Of a DNA stretch of 64,000 nt, positions 41,404-49,514 are shown piece after piece. Made by a program: the position numbers and the translations under genes. The notes under the pieces are model-generated. The model had not been told where the DNA came from and made no database searches. It worked only from the letters and a program-made list of their open reading frames with translations. How positions within the stretch are numbered: the stretch's first letter is position 1; each line of letters begins with the position of its first letter. The DNA is from Streptomyces avidinii. GTDB lineage: Bacteria; Actinomycetota; Actinomycetes; Streptomycetales; Streptomycetaceae. The stretch covers positions 1-64,000 of the forward strand of contig NZ_BMVL01000006.1 of the NCBI RefSeq assembly GCF_014650695.1, given 5' to 3'.

Positions 41404-42615
41404 TTGCCCCCTCACGTCCCCGCAGATCCGCCCGCCGAGCTGGTGGCGGCCCGACTGCGTGACCCGTACCCGTATTTCGCGTGGCTGCGCCGCTGCGCGC
41501 CGGCTCATGTCGAACGGCGCGTGGGCCGGCCCGCGCTGTGGCAGGTCTCCCGCTACGAAGACGTACGGGCCCTGCTGACCGATACCCGTCTGAGCAAGCA
41601 CCCCGGCCGCGTCCCCGGATACGTACCGGGGCCGGCCGGGCTGAACCGGCACCTGGTGCACGCAGATCCGCCGGACCACACCCGCCTTCGGGCGCTGGTG
41701 AACTCGGCGTTCGTACCGCGCCGCATCGCGTTGCTGGAACCTTTCATCACCCGTGTCGCGCACCGGTTGCTGGACCGGATCGAGCACAGCGTGCACGTGG
41801 ACCTGATCGCGGACTTCGCGGCGCCGCTGACGTTCCGGATGATCTGCGCGATCCTCGGCGTCCCCGGTCGCCTCGATACGACGGCGACCAGGGAAACCCT
41901 CATGTCCACGATCGCCCCCGGCACGTCCACGGACGCCGCTCGCACGGAACGGGACCTGCACGATCTGCTCGACGCCCTGATCGACGGGAAGAGGTCCGGG
42001 AGCGGGGGCAGCGGGGTCGATCTGCTGGGCGCGCTGGTGCGGGCGGGCGACGAGAGCGGGGCGATGAGTGAGGAAGAGCTGCGATCGACCGCGTACCTCC
42101 TGCTGCTGGTCGGGCACGACACCACGATGAACCTGATCGGGAACGGGATGCTCGCCCTGCTGGACCATCCCGAGCAGGCCGCGCGGCTTGCCGCGCCGGA
42201 TCCCGGCCCGGGATTCGTCGCCAGCGCGGTCGAGGAGCTCCTGCGCTACGACTCCCCCGTGCGCGACGCCACGTTCCGGTGCGCGGCGGCGCCCATCGAG
42301 CTGCACGGCCAGGTCATCGGCGCTGGGGAGATCGTCAGCCTCCTGATCGGGTCGGCCAACCGCGACGGGGAGCGGTTCACCGAGCCCGACCGCCTCGACC
42401 TCGGGCGGACGGCCAACGAGCACCTCGCGTTCGGGTACGGGCCGCACTTCTGTATCGGCGCGGCCCTGGCCCGTCTGGAGGGCGCGGTGGCCTTCCCCCT
42501 GCTGCTGCGGCGGCTCGGGCCCGTGCAGCTGGCCAAACCGGCTGACGAACTGTGCTGGCGGCCGGCCCGCGTCATGCGCGGCCTCGTCGCGCTGCCCCTG
42601 GTACGGCGGGCATAG
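41404..42615 (+). CDS. Cytochrome P450 (CYP)
   Basis: A 403-residue P450 with the I-helix LLLVGHDTTMNL (acid-alcohol pair Asp-Thr), the ExxR motif EELLR and the heme-binding FGYGPHFCIGAALAR (Cys ligand). Actinobacterial type; needs a separate ferredoxin and reductase, absent here. The frame is open far upstream, but a TTG at 41404, 5 bp after GGAG, gives the family length; no ATG or GTG with a site is nearby. It probably hydroxylates the terpene made by the synthase at 38681 (context inference). Confidence 0.9.
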   Translation: MPPHVPADPPAELVAARLRDPYPYFAWLRRCAPAHVERRVGRPALWQVSRYEDVRALLTDTRLSKHPGRVPGYVPGPAGLNRHLVHADPPDHTRLRALVNSAFVPRRIALLEPFITRVAHRLLDRIEHSVHVDLIADFAAPLTFRMICAILGVPGRLDTTATRETLMSTIAPGTSTDAARTERDLHDLLDALIDGKRSGSGGSGVDLLGALVRAGDESGAMSEEELRSTAYLLLLVGHDTTMNLIGNGMLALLDHPEQAARLAAPDPGPGFVASAVEELLRYDSPVRDATFRCAAAPIELHGQVIGAGEIVSLLIGSANRDGERFTEPDRLDLGRTANEHLAFGYGPHFCIGAALARLEGAVAFPLLLRRLGPVQLAKPADELCWRPARVMRGLVALPLVRRA

Positions 42616-42618
42616 CCT

Positions 42619-42675
42619 CCCGCCTGTCGCCCTGTCGCCCTGTCGCCTCCTGCCTGCAGCCTGTCGCCTGTCTCG
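42619..42675 (+). repeat. CTGTCGCC short repeats
   Basis: CTGTCGCC occurs three times in tandem, and CTGTCGCCTGTC follows after a short gap, between the P450 and crotonase genes. No gene or clear regulatory role. Confidence 0.7.
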
Positions 42676-42683
42676 GAAAGGAC

Positions 42684-43460
42684 ATGATGAACACGCATTC
42701 CACGGATCCGGTGCTGACCTCGTCGCGCGACGGGGTCCTGGTCATCACCCTCAACCGGCCCCACGTACGCAACGCCGTCGATCAGGCCCTCGCCGGCGGC
42801 GTGGATGCTGCACTCCGGATGCTGGAGGACGACCCGCGATGGGAGGTCGGCGTCCTGACCGGGGCCGGCGGCCACTTCTGCTCCGGCATGGACCTCAAGG
42901 CCTTCCCCACCGAGGGCGTCCCCCGGGTCGCCGACCGGGGGCTGGCCGGGCTGACCCGCGCCGACCGGTCCAAGCCGGTCATCGCCGCCGTGGAAGGAGC
43001 CGCGGTCGCGGGCGGCTTTGAACTCGTCCTCGCCTGCGACCTCATCACTGCAGCCGACACGGCGTTCTTCGCACTGCCGGAAGTGGCCCGCGGGCTCGTC
43101 GCCTCCGAAGGCGGAGCGATCCGCCTCCCCGGCCGCGTCCCCCATCACCTGGCCATGGAAATGTTGCTGACCGCCTCCCCGCTGACGGCTCCGGAGGCCG
43201 CCCGTCACGGGCTCGTCAACCAGCTCACGGGCGAAGGCAAAGCCCTGGACGGCGCGCTCGCCCTCGCCGAACGGATCCGCGCCAACTCCCCGCAGGCGGT
43301 CCGCACCACCCAGCAGGTCGTCCGGGCCACCCGCGGCCTCGACGACCACGCCGCGTTCATCGCCCAGGACCCGCTCACCGCCCCCGTCTTCCACACCGAA
43401 ACGGCGACCGAAGGCGCTCGGGCATTCTGCGAGAAGCGAACCCCCGACTGGACGGCCTGA
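42684..43460 (+). CDS. Enoyl-CoA hydratase/isomerase (crotonase)
   Basis: A 258-residue crotonase. TLNRPHVRNAVD is at the start, the first oxyanion-hole segment is GGHFCSGMDLKAF, and the second is EGAAVAGGFELVLACDL. The Glu in LPEVARGLVASEGGA is where the catalytic acid usually lies. It hydrates or isomerises enoyl-CoAs. It is read after the P450, 69 bp apart, so probably the same transcript; ATG 42684 with GGAAAGG. A role in a beta-oxidation-like step of the nearby pathway is possible. Confidence 0.9.
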   Translation: MMNTHSTDPVLTSSRDGVLVITLNRPHVRNAVDQALAGGVDAALRMLEDDPRWEVGVLTGAGGHFCSGMDLKAFPTEGVPRVADRGLAGLTRADRSKPVIAAVEGAAVAGGFELVLACDLITAADTAFFALPEVARGLVASEGGAIRLPGRVPHHLAMEMLLTASPLTAPEAARHGLVNQLTGEGKALDGALALAERIRANSPQAVRTTQQVVRATRGLDDHAAFIAQDPLTAPVFHTETATEGARAFCEKRTPDWTA

Positions 43461-43473
43461 CCCGGCCGCCGCG

Positions 43474-44058
43474 TCAGCCCGCGGCGGCGCGCGCTTCGGT
43501 CTGCGCCTCGGCCTCGGCCTTGAGGTTGTGCAGCCACGCCTCGAGGCCTTCGCGCAGGAGCCGGGTCGCGACGGGGACGTTCGCCTCGACCTCGACCTCG
43601 GCCCCGGTGTGGGTCTCCTCGGTCCGCACGAGGACACCGCCCCTGACCCTGGTGAACGTCCACACGTGGACGCCGTCGATACGCAGCCCTTCGCCGATCG
43701 CGGGACCGGTCCAGCGAATGCACGCGTCACGCTCGATCTGCCGGACGGTCGATGTGATCTCCAAGCCGGTGGCGGGAGTTGACGGATTGGGAGGGATCGG
43801 CATCCTCCACCGGAACGCCGAGCCCTTGCGGAAGGGGCCGTGGTCGAGCCGCTGCACGGTCTCGACGGGGGGCTGCCAGGACGGCCAGCGCTCCACATCG
43901 GTCTGGATCTTCCAGAGCGTGCGCAGCGGGGCAGCGATGAGGGTCTCGCTCCGGTGGCGGACGAGGGCGTCCGGGTCGACTCCCCTGCCACGGCAGGTGA
44001 GGGGCGCGTCCGGGCGGGAGGAAAGCGGGGCGACGGAGTCGGCGGCCGCGGCCAGCAC
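43474..44058 (-). CDS. SRPBCC (polyketide cyclase-like) ligand-binding protein
   Basis: About 194 residues with the START/SRPBCC pattern: a first strand and TLWKIQTDVERWPSWQP (the family's Trp-Pro motif), FRWRMPIPPNP, and a C-terminal helix LLREGLEAWLHNLKAEAEA. Such proteins bind hydrophobic ligands or cyclise polyketides. The GTG at 44058 (AGGAG upstream) is the first start after the preceding gene's end at 44096. It is convergent with the crotonase gene, ending 13 bp from it. Confidence 0.8.
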   Translation of the reverse strand: MLAAAADSVAPLSSRPDAPLTCRGRGVDPDALVRHRSETLIAAPLRTLWKIQTDVERWPSWQPPVETVQRLDHGPFRKGSAFRWRMPIPPNPSTPATGLEITSTVRQIERDACIRWTGPAIGEGLRIDGVHVWTFTRVRGGVLVRTEETHTGAEVEVEANVPVATRLLREGLEAWLHNLKAEAEAQTEARAAAG

Positions 44059-44095
44059 CCGCAGCGGCCGCTCCTGCCGCCCCGCCGCTGCGGGC

Positions 44096-45451
44096 TCAGG
44101 TACGGACGGGACGGGGCAGGCCGGACTCCTCCCACGCCGAGAGCCGCGCCCGAGCCAGCTCCAGATAGCGCGGATCCAGCCCGGGCAACTCCCGCAGCAC
44201 AGCCACCAGTTCCACCCCCACCTCCACCACCGCTTCCCTCTCCCCCAGCCGCGTCCAGCAGTACAGAGCACCTGCCGCCGCCGCAAGCACCTCCGGCTCG
44301 CCCCGGCCCTGCCCTGCCAGCCGAACCCGGCACGCCCCCATCCACAACCGCGCCGCCAGTGCAAAATCACCCGCCATCCGCGCCAGATCCGCACGGATCT
44401 CCGCCCACTCAACCGCCTGCGACGACGACCCCCCGTACACGCCCCGCACGTACTCCTCCCAGGCCCCCGCCAGGGCAGCCGCCTCACCGTGCCGGCCCTC
44501 CGACGCCAACGCATGGATGTACGGCCGCGGATCCCCTCCCGTCACCGCCGCCGGGACCACGGCGGCGTCGCCGACCGGCATCACGCCCGGGATCACGCCC
44601 GGTACGACGTCCCGGGCCGGACCGGCATCCGGGACCCGGACAGGAGCGGAGCCGGAGCGGGAAGCGGAGTGCGGGACGGGCCGGCCCGGCAGGTACTCCC
44701 CCTCCTTCGACCACGACTCCGCGTGCTGTCCCGGTGGTTGCTCCGGCAGCTGCTGCGGTCGCGGGCCGGGGCGCATACCCAGCTCGCGGGCGGTCGGCAG
44801 GACCAACGCACCCGGCGGCAACCCCGCGGCCCCTGCCGCGAGCGCATGCAGCTGCACGTCCGAGGGCCGCACCGGGGAACGCCGCAACTGATCGATCCAC
44901 TGCCGCGTGTAGCCGCTCACCAATCCATCACCCGCCCCGAAGCCCGGTGGGCACACCACCCCGTACACGTCCGCACACGGCGAAACCGGCAGACTCCCGT
45001 ACTCCCGCAGCAACGGCCACGCGTCCCGGTCCGCAGCGAGATCCAGGAGCACCGTCGTCAGACCCGCCGGACGGGCCCGCAACTCGCCGCCCAGCCATTC
45101 CCAGGGCACCGCCGTGTAGCGCACCGCCGAGGCCGTGGTCCCCGCCAATGCGAAGTACAGGCGGCGCCCGCGCCGATCCGCCGTCAGACGGCCCGACAGA
45201 TACACCAGCAGCGGACCCGGGGCGGCCGCCGCCGAACGCAGCCGCGCCAGAACCGTGTTCGGATCACGGGACCCGTCCAGGCACACCGTGTCGGTCGGCA
45301 GCTCACTGCCCAGCAGCACCGAAGCCGGCACCATCGCCAGCGCCGCCAGATTCGCGCTGGGAACCAGCTGCACCGCCCGGCGGCGCACCGCCACATCCCC
45401 CGCTATCAGCAGAACATGCCCTCGCCGCCGCCCCGGCCCATTCAGATCCAT
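44096..45451 (-). CDS. Protein with pseudo-caspase fold and helical-repeat tail
   Basis: A 451-residue protein. The first 200 residues look like a caspase-like fold whose catalytic positions are changed: LLVYLSGRLTADR is where proteases have YFSGHG, and TTVLLDLAADR where they have LLDxC. A Pro/Gly/Ser linker follows (about 230-300). The rest (about 310-450) is helical, TPR-like (EEYVRGVYGGSSSQAVEWAEI, RLWMGACRVRLAGQ). So a scaffold or regulator is more likely than an active protease. ATG 45451 fits the first strand. The pairing to caspase is from pattern; the absence of His/Cys is seen directly. Confidence 0.6.
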   Translation of the reverse strand: MDLNGPGRRRGHVLLIAGDVAVRRRAVQLVPSANLAALAMVPASVLLGSELPTDTVCLDGSRDPNTVLARLRSAAAAPGPLLVYLSGRLTADRRGRRLYFALAGTTASAVRYTAVPWEWLGGELRARPAGLTTVLLDLAADRDAWPLLREYGSLPVSPCADVYGVVCPPGFGAGDGLVSGYTRQWIDQLRRSPVRPSDVQLHALAAGAAGLPPGALVLPTARELGMRPGPRPQQLPEQPPGQHAESWSKEGEYLPGRPVPHSASRSGSAPVRVPDAGPARDVVPGVIPGVMPVGDAAVVPAAVTGGDPRPYIHALASEGRHGEAAALAGAWEEYVRGVYGGSSSQAVEWAEIRADLARMAGDFALAARLWMGACRVRLAGQGRGEPEVLAAAAGALYCWTRLGEREAVVEVGVELVAVLRELPGLDPRYLELARARLSAWEESGLPRPVRT

Positions 45452-45551
45452 GAACAGACCGTATCCACTCCACACCCCACCCCGAGAACACCACCGCCCT
45501 CGGCGCGGAATGTGACCATCCCATGATTCACGCGTTGCCCGCATCGCGGGA

Positions 45552-45931
45552 CTACGAAAAGGATCCAGAGCCTCCGTGCGGCACGCCGAGGCCGTCATCG
45601 TTGAGCGCTACCCCCAACTCGTGCGTCCGGCCTACCTCTCGCTGCCCACCTCCCTCGACCGGCACTCGCGTGTGCTGCGCGCGCATCGAGCCGTCCAGCA
45701 GGCCCTGCGCTCCGGCGGCCGCGGCAACCACGGCACCGGCACCGGTGGTGAGGACCGGCCCGACCTCCACTCGCACGTTGCCGGTGTCGATGCCGGTCCG
45801 CACCATCGCCCCTGCGGACATCGGGGCGATCAAGTCGCCGACCAGACAGCGCTTTCGATGGGTGCTTCGCCGTCGTCGAAGATCCCGAAAGCTCCCTCGT
45901 TGACGAAGACCGGAGCCTGGTGGATCGTCAT
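45552..45931 (-). pseudogene. Frameshifted small gene
   Basis: An ATG at 45931 with a strong GAGGAGCG ribosome site opens MTIHQAPVFVNEGAFGIFDD and stops at TGA 45830-45832 after 33 residues. In the overlapping frame the sequence GDLIAPMSAGAMVRTGID carries on with GC-rich third positions, so a single indel near 45835 splits one gene. The far 3' part fuses into DNA shared with the fragment at 45576. Family unknown. Confidence 0.5.
45576..45720 (+). pseudogene. N-terminal fragment of a Streptomyces conserved protein
   Basis: VRHAEAVIVERYPQLVRPAY and RHSRVLRAHRAVQQAL are typical of the first 45 residues of a conserved Streptomyces protein of unknown function. After about 45720 the frame turns into Gly/His-rich, non-homologous sequence. 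Only the head remains; it overlaps antisense the frameshifted gene at 45552-45931. Confidence 0.45.
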
Positions 45932-46037
45932 CACCGCTCCTCGTCTCGTACGGCGCAGCCGCTGCCAGGCGAGGTAATCACCGGCTCGGCCGCCACGCAA
46001 CGGCGCCGCCCCGGCCGGGCCGGCGCCTGCACTGCCC

Positions 46038-46340
46038 CTACTGGACGACCACGTTGAACGGGTAGCCCTGAAGGACGCGATCGCGCCGGAAGAACTGAGT
46101 GTTCGTGCCGACCTGCGAGCCGTTCTCCGTCGCAGCGATCACGCACACGCTGGCGCCGACGCGGCCGGTCCCGGCCGGCACGCCGGTGAACCCGCAGCCG
46201 GGGTGGGTCCGCCGTGTCCCTCCGGCGTTCAGCCCCTGCTCCGAGGTGGCGATCGGGTACTCGTCGCAGGACTTTCCGGGGACGCTCGGAGCGGACCCGC
46301 AGGCCTTGGTGCGGTTGGAATCGATACGGGGAAAATCCAG
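46038..46340 (-). pseudogene. C-terminal part of a NucA/NucB-like secreted nuclease
   Basis: The minus-strand frame has SCDEYPIATSEQGLNAGGTR and TNTQFFRRDRVLQGYPFNV, which match the last 90 residues of the DNase NucA/NucB family seen in secreted actinobacterial proteins. The catalytic CDEYPxA core is kept, but the signal peptide and N-terminal region are absent; the frame begins next to the start of the acetyltransferase gene at 46378. Possibly the nuclease half of a lost toxin. Confidence 0.6.
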
Positions 46341-46377
46341 GGGAGCGGAGGGCCGCGTGCTGCTACGGTCGGGCGCC

Positions 46378-46881
46378 ATGAGCTGGCTTCCTGATGACTT
46401 CGTCCACCCCGTCCTGGTACCGCTGCCGGGCGGTGGCCATCACCTGCGGCCGATCCGGGAGGCGGACACCCCGCTCGACTATCCGGCTGTGATGGGTTCG
46501 CGCGAGCGGCTGTGGACCATCTTCGGCCCGGCCTGGGGCTGGCCCGCGGCCACCATGACCTACGAGGCCGACCAGGCCGACCTGTTGCGGCACGAGAAGG
46601 AGATCGCCGCACACCAGTCCTTCAACTACGCGCTGTTCGACGCGGCGGAGACAGCTCTGCTCGGCTGTGTCTACATCGACCCACCGGAGAGGGCCGGCGC
46701 GGACGGCGAGATCTCCTGGTGGGTGGTGGACGAGCTGGTGGGCAGCAAGGTCGAGCAGGCCCTCGACGCGCTGGTGCCGCAGTGGATCGCCGCCGAATGG
46801 CCGTTCGAACAGCCGCGCTTCCTCGGCCGCGAGATCTCCTGGTCGGACTGGCTCGCCCTTCCGGAGCATCCGGACACGTAA
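46378..46881 (+). CDS. GNAT-family N-acetyltransferase
   Basis: A 167-residue protein with GNAT architecture: LRPIREADTPLDYPAVMGSR, FNYALFDAAETALLGCVYID (strands 2-4) and SWWVVDELVGSKVEQALDALV (acetyl-CoA region). The usual Arg/Gln-x-x-Gly-x-Gly/Ala loop is replaced by the DELVGSKV region, so binding may be unusual. ATG 46378 at the end of the homology. Substrate unknown. It is preceded by the nuclease remnant on the other strand. Confidence 0.75.
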   Translation: MSWLPDDFVHPVLVPLPGGGHHLRPIREADTPLDYPAVMGSRERLWTIFGPAWGWPAATMTYEADQADLLRHEKEIAAHQSFNYALFDAAETALLGCVYIDPPERAGADGEISWWVVDELVGSKVEQALDALVPQWIAAEWPFEQPRFLGREISWSDWLALPEHPDT

Positions 46882-47139
46882 GTGGTTGTTGCCCGTAACG
46901 ATCTCGAAGGCTGTCGATCGAACGGGAGTCGTGATCGGGTGACTGCGGCGGTTTCCGCGCGTGAAAGCAGGGCCTCCAGGTGCCGCGGGGGTGCGATCCC
47001 ATTCCGAGTGGTTCCCGGAGGGCCTGTTGTCTTTGTTGTACGTGCCCGAGCTCGAGCTCGTTGATTTCAACTCGCCCGCCGTGTCGTGCGTTTCCTCGCA
47101 CACGTGTACGGCAACGCGGCCGGCCATCCGGACCGGGTG

Positions 47140-47226
47140 CGCCGGTATCCGGCGGTCATGACGGACGCAAAGTGGGCGGCCGTCCGGCCGTTGCTGCCGG
47201 TGCCCGCCTGGTTCCAGGGGCTGGTG
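47140..47226 (+). mobile_element. IS5-type transposase N-terminal scrap
   Basis: RRYPAVMTDAKWAAVRPLLP and PAWFQG match the first 30 residues of IS5-like transposases (usually YPSDMTDAEWA...LLPVPAW). The remainder is gone; downstream is unrelated sequence. Confidence 0.65.
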
Positions 47227-47399
47227 AACGACACGCCTCAGGCACCGCTCTCCCTGGACGGCATCGGCTTTGGGATGTCCGTAGAGGTTCGGAGGCTCCC
47301 GTTCGAGCCTCCCCCCACTCTCACAAATGACCGTTTCTGACAGTAACGCGGTGTGCGGCTACGGCTCCGCTTCGGCTCTTGCTGTCATGAGTGGGGCTC

Positions 47400-47430
47400 T
47401 TGACCCTCACGTGACGTCAGGCTGCATAGT
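47400..47430 (+). promoter_or_regulatory. MerR-type promoter with 19-bp spacer and dyad
   Basis: TTGACC (47400-47405) and CATAGT (47425-47430) are 19 bp apart. Between them lies the imperfect dyad CCTCACG-TGA-CGTCAGG (47405-47421). The start would be close to the GTG at 47438, giving a leaderless mRNA. The arrangement suggests autoregulation by the downstream MerR domain. Confidence 0.75.
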
Positions 47431-47437
47431 CGGTGCC

Positions 47438-48553
47438 GTGGAAGATCACTGGACCGTGGGGCGCGTGGCCGAGCTGGCCGGCGTGAGCGTCCGCACGCTG
47501 CATCACTATGACGAGATCGGGCTCGTGCGTCCGTCGGCGCGGACTGCGGGTGGTTACCGGGCCTACTCGGCGGGTGACGTCGAGCGGCTGAGGGAAGTGC
47601 TGGCCTACCGGCGGCTGGGCTTCGGGTTGCGGGAGGTTGCGGAACTGGTCGGCGACTCGTCCACCGACGCGGTCGCGCACCTGCGCCGACTGCGCGGCCT
47701 GCTGCTGGAGCGGCGTGATCGTGCTGACGCCATGGTGGCGGCCATTGACCGGGAACTCGAGGCACGGGCGAGGGGACTGAAGGTGACACCGGAGGAGCAA
47801 CTGGGGATGCTCGGTGCACGGCTGTACGACGCGATCGGCGGCGCCTACACGGCGACGCGGCGTACCGAGCCGCGGATCGCCGCGCGGATCTGGGACGCAC
47901 TCGGCGACGCGCGGACGGTGCTGAACGTCGGGGCCGGCACCGGCTCCTACGAGCCGGCTGATCGCGAGGTGACGGCGGTGGAGCCGTCGGAGGTCATGCG
48001 GGGGCAACGGCCTGCCGGCTCGGCGCCGTGCGTGGCCGCCGCCGCGGAGAGCCTGCCGTTCGAGGACCAGTCCTTCGACGTCGCGATGGCCGTCTCCACC
48101 GTTCACCACTGGGGGGACCCGCTAGCGGGGTTGCGCGAGATGCGGCGCGTGGCCCGCCGCGTGGTGGTGCTCACCTTCGACACCGACGAGCCCGGATGGC
48201 AGGACCGGTTCTGGCTCACCCGCGACTACCTGCCCGAGTTCGCCGGTGTCCTCGCGGATTTTCCGTCGCTTGCCAGGATGGCCGACGCGATCGGCGCCCG
48301 CGCTGAGCCGGTGCCCGTCCCGTGGGACTGCGCCGACGGCTTGTTCGAGGCGTACTGGCGCAGACCGGGGGCGTATCTGGAGGAGCACGTGCGCCGCGCC
48401 ATGTCGGTGTGGACGAGGGTCGGGCCGGACGCCGAGCAGCGGGCGGTACGAAGCCTCCGCGACGACCTCGACTCCGGCCGGTGGGCCGAGCGCAACAGCG
48501 ACCTCGCCGACCTCGACACGGCAGACCTCGGCCTCCGCCTACTCATGGCTTGA
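47438..48553 (+). CDS. MerR-family regulator fused to a methyltransferase
   Basis: A 371-residue fusion. Residues 1-75 are a MerR DNA-binding head (TVGRVAELAGVSVRTLHHYDEIGLVRPSA), followed by a coiled-coil dimer helix. Residues about 155-330 are a class I methyltransferase: VLNVGAGTGSYEP (161-173), AAAESLPFEDQSFDVAMAVSTVHHW (motifs II-III). The C-terminal part is not MerR-like. So it could bind SAM as a signal, or use DNA-bound targets; both are inference. The GTG start is right after a MerR-type promoter, so autoregulation is expected. The upstream IS scrap suggests acquisition history. Confidence 0.9.
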   Translation: MEDHWTVGRVAELAGVSVRTLHHYDEIGLVRPSARTAGGYRAYSAGDVERLREVLAYRRLGFGLREVAELVGDSSTDAVAHLRRLRGLLLERRDRADAMVAAIDRELEARARGLKVTPEEQLGMLGARLYDAIGGAYTATRRTEPRIAARIWDALGDARTVLNVGAGTGSYEPADREVTAVEPSEVMRGQRPAGSAPCVAAAAESLPFEDQSFDVAMAVSTVHHWGDPLAGLREMRRVARRVVVLTFDTDEPGWQDRFWLTRDYLPEFAGVLADFPSLARMADAIGARAEPVPVPWDCADGLFEAYWRRPGAYLEEHVRRAMSVWTRVGPDAEQRAVRSLRDDLDSGRWAERNSDLADLDTADLGLRLLMA

Positions 48554-48776
48554 CCCTCGTCGCAGGTTCAGCGCCATTGCTGCTCCTGGACGGCCCGCTG
48601 GTTCGGCTGATCGTCAGGCGGCTCCACCCGTGTCGCGCCCGGTCAACTGACCTGCCCGCCATCGACGCCGATACCTCGTCAGCAGCGGACCTTGCCCCCA
48701 CCCCGCACCCCCTCGCCCGGCCACGAAGCCGGGCTGCCATTGACCCGAGCGCCTGCGCCCGCCCACCGGGCCGTCG
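48554..48776. other. No supported gene
   Basis: Arg/Pro-rich open frames on both strands only; nothing recognised. Confidence 0.5.
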
Positions 48777-49073
48777 GTGTCCGTGACACGGGCCCGCACC
48801 ACCGCCGCCTGCGGCCGCTTCGGGCAGCACATCCTCGCGGGCACGGTGTGGCGCGCGCCGTCGGGCCGGCCCTACCCGCTCGCCGCGGGCAGCCGCGAGG
48901 TCGCGGAGATCACCGCCACCGGTCCGGTCCGCACCCGAGCCTCCGGCCGCTCCCTGACCACACCGGCACCGGCACCGGCACCGGCACCGACGACCCGGGC
49001 CACGCGGACGGCGCGGCTGCACGGCGGAGCCGTCATCACGGCCCTGGACGACGCCGGCGGCGGCCGGGACTAG
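48777..49073 (+). CDS. Doubtful short ORF with repeat tail
   Basis: GTG-initiated frame with GC-rich third positions in its first 55 codons (GQHILAGTVWRAPSGRPYPL) then a Thr/Pro/Ala run coded by CACCGG repeats. Not recognised; could be a fragment. Confidence 0.3.
   Translation: MSVTRARTTAACGRFGQHILAGTVWRAPSGRPYPLAAGSREVAEITATGPVRTRASGRSLTTPAPAPAPAPTTRATRTARLHGGAVITALDDAGGGRD
48961..48988 (+). repeat. 6-bp tandem repeat CACCGG
   Basis: Four copies and a partial fifth, coding for Thr-Pro-Ala-Pro in the doubtful ORF. Confidence 0.8.
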
Positions 49074-49223
49074 GCCGGCTCCTTCGGATCCTGTCGGTGC
49101 GGGGTGGGCGCACGCCTCGGGCTGGGCGAGAATGCGTGCATGACGACTTGAAGAGCACCGGCCGGGCGGCACTACTGGCGCAAGGTCGGGACCTGGGACA
49201 CGGTCCACGACGGGGACCGACGA

Positions 49224-49514
49224 GTGTGCGCCGCCTGTGGGACGCCCGTTCGCTCCTACCAGTACCGCTTCTATCCGCCGCAGTCCCCGCTGTTCGAGCG
49301 CTGCATCGGGCTCGCCTGGTGCTCGGGGTGCAGGATCTATTCGGGGAACATGGTGTTCGTCTCCCGCGAGCGGGTCCTCGTCGACGCCCTCGCCCCGCTT
49401 CCCTGCGAACAACGGGAACGGATCGCACGGTCGGAAATACGGCTGGTCCAGTTCTTGGACCGCCAGAGCCGCGGCAGTGGAGACCAGGGCGTGTCCTTCG
49501 GATCACCTGGCTGA
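49224..49514 (+). CDS. Zinc-ribbon-like small protein, 3' end cut by IS
   Basis: CAACG (two Cys) and, 30 residues later, CSGCR suggest a four-cysteine zinc ribbon. Homology-like sequence begins before the GTG at 49224 (codons for RHYWRKVGTWDTVHDGDRRV can be read from about 49165), but the frame there runs into a TGA at about 49150, so the native start may be frame-damaged. The C-terminal residues after LVQFLDRQSRG come from the insertion sequence at 49487. Function unknown. Confidence 0.55.
   Translation: MCAACGTPVRSYQYRFYPPQSPLFERCIGLAWCSGCRIYSGNMVFVSRERVLVDALAPLPCEQRERIARSEIRLVQFLDRQSRGSGDQGVSFGSPG

Noticed and set aside
48961..48988. CACCGG array as a possible CRISPR-like repeat
   Set aside because: Six-base units with no spacers; a simple tandem repeat.
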